NCBI GenBank assembly: GCA_015487835.1
Contig: WFOY01000188.1
Coordinates: 1 to 9,862 of the forward strand
Length of the DNA stretch: 9,862 bases
Direction of reading: 5' to 3'
DNA from: Aquificaceae bacterium
GTDB taxonomy: Bacteria > Aquificota > Aquificia > Aquificales > Aquificaceae
Part shown: piece by piece, positions 1 to 5,269 of the stretch
How the letters are laid out: every line of letters starts with the position of its first letter
Position numbering within the stretch: position 1 is the first letter of the stretch
Made by a program: the position numbers and the translations under genes
Notes under the pieces: model-generated
The model's input: only the letters and a program-made list of their open reading frames with translations
Database searches by the model: none
What the model was told of the DNA's origin: nothing

Positions 1-252
1 ACACTGTCCGGGGGAAAGGTCAAGGTGAAGGTGCCGCCGGGGACGAAACACGGGGACCTCGTCAGGGTCCCAGGTGAGGGCATGCCCAGGCTGAGGGGTT
101 CCGGGAGAGGAGATCTGGTGGTCAGGGTGAACATAGACGTTCCCAAGATGGGGATACTGAGCAGGATAGTTGGAGACGGGAAGAAGATCGAGAAGATATT
201 GAAAGAACTTCAGGAGGTTCTTCCCAAACCTGAGAGGATCAAGGAGAGGTGA
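1..252 (+). CDS. dnaJ: DnaJ (Hsp40) co-chaperone, C-terminal fragment
   Basis: This is the last 83 codons of a DnaJ-family co-chaperone; the start lies upstream of the window. Position 1 is in frame and the stop is TGA at 250-252. What is visible is the end of the substrate-binding C-terminal domain: a Gly/Lys-rich strand, then P-P-G-T-K-H-G-D, then G-E-G-M-P-R-L-R-G-S-G-R-G-D-L-V-V-R-V, which matches the usual DnaJ pattern of PxGTxxG followed by GxGxPxxxGxxGDLxVxV. The J domain, Gly/Phe linker and any zinc fingers cannot be seen, so DnaJ cannot be separated from the zinc-less CbpA type. In the family the protein delivers unfolded clients to DnaK and stimulates its ATPase in the cytoplasm. 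The tail after the conserved block (about 35 residues, Lys/Glu-rich) is lineage-specific. hspR follows after 6 nt, a pairing known from actinobacterial dnaK operons, which supports the call. Confidence 0.93.
   Translation, partial: TLSGGKVKVKVPPGTKHGDLVRVPGEGMPRLRGSGRGDLVVRVNIDVPKMGILSRIVGDGKKIEKILKELQEVLPKPERIKER
241..252 (+). promoter_or_regulatory. Shine-Dalgarno sequence for hspR, inside the end of dnaJ
   Basis: The bases AAGGAGAGGTGA at 241-252, followed by TC, closely match the complement of the bacterial 16S rRNA 3' end; the GAGGTGATC core is a perfect match. The gap to the ATG at 259 is 6 nt from the end of the TGA. The site lies over the last dnaJ codons and its stop, so ribosomes ending dnaJ sit on the hspR initiation site, which suggests translational coupling. 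Confidence 0.75.
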
Positions 253-258
253 TCAGCC

Positions 259-654
259 ATGAAGAAGAAAGGACTTTACACCATAGGCGTTGTGGCGAGG
301 ATGTACGACATCCACCCCCAGACCTTGAGGTTGTATGAGCGCGAGGGTCTCCTGAAGCCCTCCAGAACGGAGGGTAACACGAGACTTTACTCGGATGAGG
401 ACCTGAAACGCCTCGAGTTTATCCTCTTCCTGACCAGGGAGATGGGGGTGAACCTGGCCGGTGTGGACATAATCCTGAACATGAAGGAGCAGATAGAGGA
501 CCTCCAGAGGCAGATAGACCAGCTTTTAGAGTTCATCCAGAACGAGCTCTCCAAAGTCCAGAGCGATGAGCTGAAAAAGGCTATAGTCAACGTCTCCAAG
601 AGGAAGGTCATAAAGGTGGAGGACATCATACAATCCCAGAAGTCCAGGGGGTAA
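259..654 (+). CDS. hspR: HspR, MerR-family heat-shock repressor
   Basis: A 131-residue MerR-family regulator of the HspR type. Residues 6-75 form the winged helix-turn-helix, with Y-T-I-G-V-V-A, then H-P-Q-T-L-R-L-Y-E-R-E-G-L-L-K-P and T-R-L-Y-S-D-E-D-L. The H-P-Q-T-L-R recognition helix followed by G-V-N-L-A-G-V is characteristic of HspR rather than of metal-sensing MerR proteins. Residues about 75-105 are a Gln/Leu heptad-like coiled coil for dimerisation. There is no cysteine effector site. In actinobacteria HspR binds inverted HAIR repeats, represses dnaK/clpB operons and uses DnaK as co-repressor. The same role here is inferred from the sequence and from the position 6 nt downstream of dnaJ with a strong ribosome binding site. 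The operon promoter, where such a repeat would be expected, is outside the window; I found no HAIR-like CTTGAGT/ACTCAAG pair inside it. Confidence 0.92.
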   Translation: MKKKGLYTIGVVARMYDIHPQTLRLYEREGLLKPSRTEGNTRLYSDEDLKRLEFILFLTREMGVNLAGVDIILNMKEQIEDLQRQIDQLLEFIQNELSKVQSDELKKAIVNVSKRKVIKVEDIIQSQKSRG

Positions 655-664
655 ACTTCCGAGT

Positions 665-1906
665 ATGGGGAGGATACTGGTCCACATATGCTGTGCACCG
701 GACGCGGTTTACTTCCTGAAGAGGCTGAGGCAGGACTTCCCAGAGGACGAGATCGTAGGCTTCTTCTACGACCCAAACATACACCCCTACGAGGAGTACA
801 GGCTGAGGTATGTAGAGACTGAGAGAACCTGCAGACAGCTCGGCATAAAGCTCATAGAGGGGGAGTACGACCTCGAAGACTGGCTGATTAAGGTAAAGGG
901 CCTCGAGGATGAGCCCGAGAGGGGCAGGAGGTGTTCCGTTTGCTTCGACTACAGGCTGGAGAGGTCCGCGAGGCTCGCAAAAGAACTCGGCTGTGAGGCC
1001 ATGACCACCACACTGCTCATGAGTCCAAAGAAGAGCATACCCCAGCTCAAGGAGAGCGGTGAGAAGGTCTCGGAGAGGTACGGGGTTAAGTTCTTAGCTC
1101 TCGATTACCGCAAAGGAGGGGGAACCCAGGAGATGTTCAGGATCTCAAAGGATCTCGAGATCTACCAGCAGGACTACTGCGGATGCATATACGGACTCTT
1201 TAAGCAGAAGGAGGGGGAGATATTCTGGGACCTCGTCTCCTTCAAGGGCAGGAGGCCAGGATCCAAGGAGGAGACCCTCTTCGTTAAGGAGGTGAGGACC
1301 TTCGCGGAGACCCTCGGCCTTCCCGTCAGGGAGTTCGAGTTTCCCTTCTTAGGATGGAAGGTCTTAGAGGGAGGTGTGTGGGTGGACAGAGAGGCCGTTC
1401 CCTCCTTCGTGGTTCCCTTCTCCCAGTCCGTCAGGGGAAGGGTGAGGGCGAACGTAGAGAGGAGGATAGGAAACGTCCTATACCTAAGCAAGCAGTTTAT
1501 TAGGATCGTTCTCCTCGAGGACTTCAGGGACCAACCTGTGGAAACCATAAGGGGCCTCACGAACCCCACCTTCTTGGTTCCAGCAGAGTGGGAAGAGAGG
1601 CTGAAAAACTCCAGGGTGGAGGTTACCCTGAGAACGGAGTTTAGGGAGGAGAGGTCGAGGGACCTCTTCGTGGGTTCCGAGGAAGCAGAGGAGATCATAG
1701 GTATACCTGCGGACACGCTCCAGGACGGGAGGGGATACACAAAGGGGTTCCTGGAGGACTTACTGAGAAGAGAGGAGGAAAGCATAAAGACCGGCAAACT
1801 CGCCGTGGTTCTCATCGGTGCCCACTCCTTGGGGAGACCAGGTCAGAGGTTCTTCGAGGAGGTAACGGGAAGGCGTATAGACAGGGTCCTCCCCTATCCC
1901 TCGTAA
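665..1906 (+). CDS. queH: Epoxyqueuosine reductase QueH, long form with an extra C-terminal region
   Basis: Residues 1 to about 190 are a QueH (DUF208) domain, the non-orthologous alternative to QueG that reduces epoxyqueuosine to queuosine at tRNA position 34. Family hallmarks are visible: an N-terminal H-I-C-C-A-P-D with adjacent Cys9 and Cys10, Y-D-P-N-I-H-P-Y-E-E-Y at 35-45, a C-x2-C pair (Cys90, Cys93) before F-D-Y-R-L-E-R, then T-T-L-L-M-S-P-K-K-S, and D-Y-C-G-C (Cys172, Cys174). These cysteines are the expected ligands of the Fe-S and metal site. A minimal QueH is about 200 residues; this protein has 413. The remaining roughly 220 residues (from about 190) contain no cysteine, end in a stretch with G-A-H-S-L-G-R-P-G, and match no domain I can name. 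From memory, long QueH forms exist in some other lineages, so this need not be a unique fusion. The ATG lies 10 nt after hspR with only weak Shine-Dalgarno potential. The 3' end overlaps mazG by 13 nt. Confidence 0.88.
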   Translation: MGRILVHICCAPDAVYFLKRLRQDFPEDEIVGFFYDPNIHPYEEYRLRYVETERTCRQLGIKLIEGEYDLEDWLIKVKGLEDEPERGRRCSVCFDYRLERSARLAKELGCEAMTTTLLMSPKKSIPQLKESGEKVSERYGVKFLALDYRKGGGTQEMFRISKDLEIYQQDYCGCIYGLFKQKEGEIFWDLVSFKGRRPGSKEETLFVKEVRTFAETLGLPVREFEFPFLGWKVLEGGVWVDREAVPSFVVPFSQSVRGRVRANVERRIGNVLYLSKQFIRIVLLEDFRDQPVETIRGLTNPTFLVPAEWEERLKNSRVEVTLRTEFREERSRDLFVGSEEAEEIIGIPADTLQDGRGYTKGFLEDLLRREEESIKTGKLAVVLIGAHSLGRPGQRFFEEVTGRRIDRVLPYPS

Positions 1907-2664
1907 CCCTCCAGGACCCTCTTCGCCTCGTTCCAAAGATAGTCCATCTCCTCCAGGGTCATGTTCTCGAGTTTTTTTCCCAGTTCCTTTGCCCTTCTCT
2001 CCATGTACTGGAACCTTCTTACGAACCTGTCGTTCGCCTTCTGGAGGGCCTCCTCCGCGTCCACGCCTAAGAACCTGGCGAGCTCGACCACCGCCGTCAG
2101 TATGTCCCCTATCTCGTGCTGGAGGTTCTCCCTATCACCCTTGCGGATGGACTCTTTGAGCTCCTCCATTTCCTCCTCTATCTTCTTGAAGACTTGGTCT
2201 ATGTGGGTGAAGTCGAACCCCACCTGACTCGCCTTGTCCTGTAGCTTCTGGGAGCGCATGAGTGCGGGCAGGTGCTTAGGTATGCCCTCAAGGACACTCT
2301 CCCTCTTCTCCATCTTCTTCCTCTCCCAGTTTCTGAGGACGTCCTCTGGTTTTGCGTCGCCGAAGACGTGGGGATGCCTCTCTATCAGCTTCCTCACAAG
2401 TAGGTCCACTACCTCGTGTATGTCGAAGGCACCCCTCTCTTTTGCTATCTGGGCGTGGAAGACAGGCTGGAGGAGAAGGTCACCGAGCTCCTCCTTTAAC
2501 CTCTCGTCGTCCTTAGAGTCTATGGCGTCGATGACCTCGTAGGCCTCCTCTATGAGGTACTTCTTCAGGCTCTCGTGGGTCTGATCCCTGTCCCAGGGAC
2601 ATCTTTTCCTGAGGTCTTCCATAACTCTTACAAGGTCCTCGAAGGTGTACCTTTTCTTCCCCAT
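1894..2664 (-). CDS. mazG: MazG nucleoside triphosphate pyrophosphohydrolase
   Basis: A 256-residue protein of full family length with two tandem all-alpha MazG domains. It hydrolyses (d)NTPs to NMP and pyrophosphate in the cytoplasm, clearing aberrant nucleotides; in E. coli it also affects ppGpp-dependent survival. N-terminal domain: C-P-W-D at 22-25, the metal-binding E-E-A-Y-E around 39-43 and E-E-L-G-D at 58-62, then R-H-P-H-V-F-G-D at 96-103. C-terminal domain: E-E-E-M-E-E-L at 163-169, E-I-G-D-I-L at 184-189 and N-D-R-F-V-R-R-F at 211-218. Both ExxE...ExxD metal sites look intact. The ATG is at 2664, and the bases before it read CTCCCC in the coding sense, so there is no Shine-Dalgarno; a TAAAAT box 8 nt upstream suggests a leaderless mRNA. 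It is divergent from yggS and convergent with queH, so it is probably transcribed alone. Confidence 0.95.
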   Translation of the reverse strand: MGKKRYTFEDLVRVMEDLRKRCPWDRDQTHESLKKYLIEEAYEVIDAIDSKDDERLKEELGDLLLQPVFHAQIAKERGAFDIHEVVDLLVRKLIERHPHVFGDAKPEDVLRNWERKKMEKRESVLEGIPKHLPALMRSQKLQDKASQVGFDFTHIDQVFKKIEEEMEELKESIRKGDRENLQHEIGDILTAVVELARFLGVDAEEALQKANDRFVRRFQYMERRAKELGKKLENMTLEEMDYLWNEAKRVLEGYEG

Positions 2665-2691
2665 GGGGAGATATTTTAAGATTTTTAAGTT
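2665..2691. promoter_or_regulatory. 27-bp divergent promoter between mazG and yggS
   Basis: The whole spacer is only 27 bp and about 74 percent A+T (20 of 27), in sharp contrast to the GC-rich genes on both sides. In the plus direction TATTTT (2672-2677) could serve as a -10 for yggS, with transcription starting only a few bases before the ATG at 2692. In the minus direction TAAAAT could serve mazG, with start at or next to its ATG. Two imperfect direct repeats, ATTTTAAG (2673-2680) and ATTTTTAAG (2681-2689), fill the spacer. No Shine-Dalgarno precedes either start codon. Any -35 elements would lie inside the opposite gene. Confidence 0.5.
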
Positions 2692-3378
2692 ATGGGGGAG
2701 TGTGATCGCCTTCAGGAGGTCTTAGAGAGAATAAGATCCGCCTGCGAGAGGGTGGGTAGAGATCCCGAGGAGGTCACCCTCTTGGGGGCAACCAAGACGG
2801 TCCCCCCTGAGGTTATAAGGAGGTTCTACGGATGCGGACTCAGGGTCTTCGGTGAGAACAGGGTCCAGGAGTTTCTGAAGAAGCTGGAGTTTTTAAGGGA
2901 CCTTGACATAGACTGGCACTTCATAGGGAGGCTCCAGACCAACAAGGTCAAGTACCTTATGGGAAGGGTGTCGCTCATACACTCCCTGGACAGGGAGTCC
3001 CTGGCGGAAGAGATCCAGAAGAGGGCGGAGAGGTCGGGGAGAGTTCAGGAAGTCCTGATAGAGGTCAACTTGGGAGGGGAGGAGACGAAGGGGGGTGTGA
3101 TGCCTGAGAACTTGAAGTCCCTAGTCGAGTACTCCCTCAGGAAGCCAAACATCAAAATCCTAGGACTCATGGCCATACCCCCCTACAGGGAGGATCCTGA
3201 TGAGGTACGACCGTATTTTGCCAAGCTCAGAGAACTCAGAGATGACCTCGAGAGGGAGTTCGGGATCCAGCTTCCCCACCTCTCGATGGGTATGTCCCAC
3301 GATTTCGAGGTGGCCGTGGAGGAGGGGGCGACCATAGTCAGGGTGGGCACCTTGCTCTTCGGGGAGAGGAAGTATTGA
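2692..3378 (+). CDS. YggS/PROSC-family PLP homeostasis protein
   Basis: A 228-residue, full-length single-domain member of the YggS/PLPBP family: a TIM barrel like the N-terminal part of alanine racemase, without that enzyme's second domain. Such proteins bind pyridoxal 5'-phosphate and keep its free level and amino-acid pools in balance; no catalytic reaction is established. The PLP lysine is Lys35 in G-A-T-K-T-V. Other signatures are F-G-E-N-R-V-Q-E at 53-60, W-H-F-I-G-R-L-Q-T-N-K at 75-85, the L-S-M-G-M-S-H-D-F block near 197-205 that binds the phosphate, and R-V-G-T-L-L-F-G near the end. The ATG at 2692 has no Shine-Dalgarno, in line with a leaderless mRNA. The gene is not beside proC, sepF or yggT as often seen elsewhere; instead its stop overlaps the start of a ModE-type regulator. 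Confidence 0.93.
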   Translation: MGECDRLQEVLERIRSACERVGRDPEEVTLLGATKTVPPEVIRRFYGCGLRVFGENRVQEFLKKLEFLRDLDIDWHFIGRLQTNKVKYLMGRVSLIHSLDRESLAEEIQKRAERSGRVQEVLIEVNLGGEETKGGVMPENLKSLVEYSLRKPNIKILGLMAIPPYREDPDEVRPYFAKLRELRDDLEREFGIQLPHLSMGMSHDFEVAVEEGATIVRVGTLLFGERKY

Positions 3379-3689
3379 GGGTCAGGTTCAAGGTCTGGCT
3401 GGAGAAGGAGGGAGAACCCATAATAAGCGAGGGTAAGTACAGGCTCCTGAAAGAGATAGATAAGACCGGATCCATCCTGGAGGCTACCAGGAGGCTTGGC
3501 CTGACCTACAAGAGGGCTATCAGCCAGATAAAGGCTATGGAGGACAGGCTGGGTAAGAAGGTCTTAGAGAGGAAGAGGGGCTCAGGGGCTAAGCTGACGA
3601 AGGAAGGTAGGGACCTTCTTGAGGTCTACGAGTCCGTGGTGAGGAAGTTCTCAGAACTTACCGAACGGATCGGCCCCCTCGAACCTTAG
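3375..3689 (+). CDS. ModE N-terminal-type winged-helix DNA-binding protein, no sensor domain
   Basis: A 104-residue protein made almost wholly of a LysR-type winged helix-turn-helix as found at the N-terminus of the molybdate regulator ModE. Visible signatures: K-Y-R-L-L-K-E-I-D-K-T-G-S-I at 21-34, E-A-T-R-R-L-G-L-T-Y-K-R-A as the helix-turn-helix, then I-K-A-M-E-D-R-L-G-K-K-V-L-E-R and G-S-G-A-K-L-T-K-E-G as the wing. The two molybdate-binding TOBE-like domains of full ModE (about 260 residues) are absent, so it either senses nothing itself or depends on another protein. I infer a DNA-binding transcription factor; targets and ligand cannot be read from the sequence. The start is TTG at 3375, sharing TTGA with the yggS stop, which suggests coupled translation. 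The last 39 nt overlap ogt tail to tail. Confidence 0.8.
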   Translation: MRVRFKVWLEKEGEPIISEGKYRLLKEIDKTGSILEATRRLGLTYKRAISQIKAMEDRLGKKVLERKRGSGAKLTKEGRDLLEVYESVVRKFSELTERIGPLEP

Positions 3690-4112
3690 GAGGGCCATCT
3701 TTATCTCGACCCCACAGGAGAAACCGCCGAGACCCTTCTTGGACACCACCCTGTGGCATGGGATTATAACTGGGAAGGGGTTTACCCTCATGGCGTAGCC
3801 CACAAACCTAGGGTGGGTCCCTGTCAAAGCTGCGAGGTCCGAGTAGGTGACAGTCCTCCCGAAAGGAGCCACGCGCCTCAAGGTTTCGTAAACCCTCCAG
3901 AGATAGTCCGGTATGCCTTCCCTTAATACGATCCTGAGACCACCTTCAGGATCCCTGGTCCCCAGCAGGTACCTCTCAAACACACCCCTGACCCAGGGAC
4001 TGGCCTCCTCCCTGAGGTTACCCTTGAGGAGAGTGGTCCCGATTATCAGGTCCTTTTGAGTCCTGACCTCCAGGTATATGTCCTCGGTTATCCTCAGTCT
4101 GTGGATCTCCAC
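3651..4112 (-). CDS. ogt: O6-alkylguanine-DNA alkyltransferase (methylated-DNA-protein-cysteine methyltransferase)
   Basis: A 153-residue suicide DNA-repair protein that moves the alkyl group from O6-alkylguanine to its own cysteine. The C-terminal DNA-binding and catalytic domain is complete: P-F-G-R-T-V-T-Y-S-D-L-A at 83-94, the helix R-F-V-G-Y-A-M-R-V-N-P-F-P with Arg102 in the finger position and hinge Asn111, the active site I-P-C-H-R-V-V with nucleophile Cys119, and L-G-G-F-S-C-G-V-E-I-K near 128-138 followed by L-L-R-F-E-G. The N-terminal 70 residues are the usual weakly conserved domain, somewhat short. The start is GTG at 4112; a TAG stop lies three codons upstream in frame, so no longer start is possible. 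No Shine-Dalgarno precedes it: the 18 bases upstream in the coding sense are A/T-rich, suggesting a leaderless mRNA. It overlaps the ModE-type gene by 39 nt and diverges from the radical SAM gene. Confidence 0.95.
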   Translation of the reverse strand: MEIHRLRITEDIYLEVRTQKDLIIGTTLLKGNLREEASPWVRGVFERYLLGTRDPEGGLRIVLREGIPDYLWRVYETLRRVAPFGRTVTYSDLAALTGTHPRFVGYAMRVNPFPVIIPCHRVVSKKGLGGFSCGVEIKMALLRFEGADPFGKF

Positions 4113-4151
4113 TATAATCTAATAAAACGCCTGCCTAAGGGAGGTAAAGGT
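4113..4151. promoter_or_regulatory. 39-bp divergent promoter with a consensus -10 and ribosome binding site
   Basis: The sequence TATAAT (4113-4118) is a perfect plus-strand -10 element directly after the ogt start codon; transcription would begin near 4125, giving a leader of about 27 nt. GGGAGGT (4139-4145) is a strong Shine-Dalgarno 6 nt before the ATG at 4152, which fixes that start for the radical SAM gene. In the minus direction, TTTTAT or TAGATT-like boxes lie so near the ogt GTG that its mRNA would be leaderless or nearly so. No clear -35 is seen for either gene; it would lie inside ogt for the plus promoter. This promoter placement argues against the alternative upstream start at 4056. 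Confidence 0.6.
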
Positions 4152-5267
4152 ATGAACAGACTCATGTTGGAGAACCTCACCCAGCAGAAGGAGAGTCCCG
4201 AATACTTACAGATAAGCTGGGCTGCCGCCATGACGCTGGGTTTCATACCGGGCCAGTTTTACAGGGACACAAAGCTGAGTTGCATAAACACACTCCTTAC
4301 CTACCCATCGGGGTGCCACGCCACCTGTGCCTACTGTGGCCTCCAGAAGGCGAGGGATATGGAGTACTCTAAGAAGAACTTCATAAGGGTTGAGTGGCCT
4401 ACCTTCAAGCTGGACGACATAATAGAGAGGACTAAAAAGGTGGGGCACGCGGAGAGGCTCTGCATATCCCAGATAACGCACCCAAGATCCATAAGGGACA
4501 CCAAGTACGTTCTCAAGAGGGTCGTGGAGGAACTCGGAGACCAGCTCTTCGTGTCCATCCTGATGAACGCGACGGGCCAGACCTTTGAAGACATAGAGGA
4601 CTACAAGAGGCTGGGTGCGGACACGCTCACCGTTGCCTTAGACGCTGCTACCCCAGAACTCTTCGATAAGCTGAGGGGCAGACCTATGAACAGCCCCCAC
4701 AGGTGGGAGACCTACTGGAAGGTCTTAGAGTGGTGTGCCTACGTTATGGGCGACGGCTACGCAGGCTGCCACCTCATAGTGGGTCTCGGGGAGACCGAGC
4801 AGGAGATGGTGGAGACTATCCAGAAGGTCAGGGATCTGGGTGCGAGGACCCACCTCTTCTCCTTCTGGCCAGAAGAAGGTTCACTCATGGAGAAGGAAAA
4901 GCCCTGCCCAGCACCCCAGTACAGGAGGGTCCAGATGGCGAGGTACCTTATAGACAACGGACTCGCCAGATACGAGGACATGAAGTTCAACGAAAAGGGT
5001 CAGATAATAGACTGGGGCGTCTCCAAAGAGGTCTTCGAGGAGGTCTTCTGGAGCGGGAGGCCCTTCATGACGGCCGGGTGCAGGGGTAAGACGACGGAGG
5101 TTGCCTGCAACAGACCCTTCGGTGACAGCTCCGTCTCCGACATAAAGAGCTACCCCTTCAAGCCGAACAGGAACGACCTCAAGAGGATCAGGAAGCAGAT
5201 CTTCGACTACGAGATGGAGACCGCGTACCCTGACATACTTAACCCAAGCGTGTTCAGGTATCAGTAA
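4152..5267 (+). CDS. Biotin-synthase-related radical SAM protein, possible LipS-type lipoyl synthase subunit
   Basis: A 371-residue radical SAM enzyme. The ATG at 4152 is chosen for its strong Shine-Dalgarno and TATAAT upstream; the reading frame is open back to 4056, but that extension overlaps ogt and the promoter. The cluster motif C-H-A-T-C-A-Y-C (Cys55, Cys59, Cys62) binds the [4Fe-4S] used to cleave S-adenosylmethionine. A TIM-barrel core follows, with S-I-L-M-N-A-T near 135-141, V-A-L-D-A-A-T at 161-167 and H-L-I-V-G-L-G-E-T near 207-215. The C-terminal part carries G-C-R-G-K and A-C-N-R-P-F-G-D-S (Cys310, Cys319), which with Cys44 could hold an auxiliary cluster or donate sulfur. Overall it resembles biotin-synthase-related proteins but lacks the BioB P-E-D-C motif. 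Two-subunit lipoyl synthases (LipS1/LipS2) of archaea and sulfur-oxidising bacteria belong to this neighbourhood; assigning it there is a hypothesis, and no partner is visible. The penicillin-binding protein gene starts 2 nt downstream. Confidence 0.75.
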   Translation: MNRLMLENLTQQKESPEYLQISWAAAMTLGFIPGQFYRDTKLSCINTLLTYPSGCHATCAYCGLQKARDMEYSKKNFIRVEWPTFKLDDIIERTKKVGHAERLCISQITHPRSIRDTKYVLKRVVEELGDQLFVSILMNATGQTFEDIEDYKRLGADTLTVALDAATPELFDKLRGRPMNSPHRWETYWKVLEWCAYVMGDGYAGCHLIVGLGETEQEMVETIQKVRDLGARTHLFSFWPEEGSLMEKEKPCPAPQYRRVQMARYLIDNGLARYEDMKFNEKGQIIDWGVSKEVFEEVFWSGRPFMTAGCRGKTTEVACNRPFGDSSVSDIKSYPFKPNRNDLKRIRKQIFDYEMETAYPDILNPSVFRYQ

Positions 5268-5269
5268 GG

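Noticed and set aside
4056..4151. Upstream start at 4056 for the radical SAM gene, adding 32 residues
   Set aside because: It overlaps ogt in antisense and runs through the TATAAT and the ribosome binding site; the ATG at 4152 has an ideal Shine-Dalgarno.
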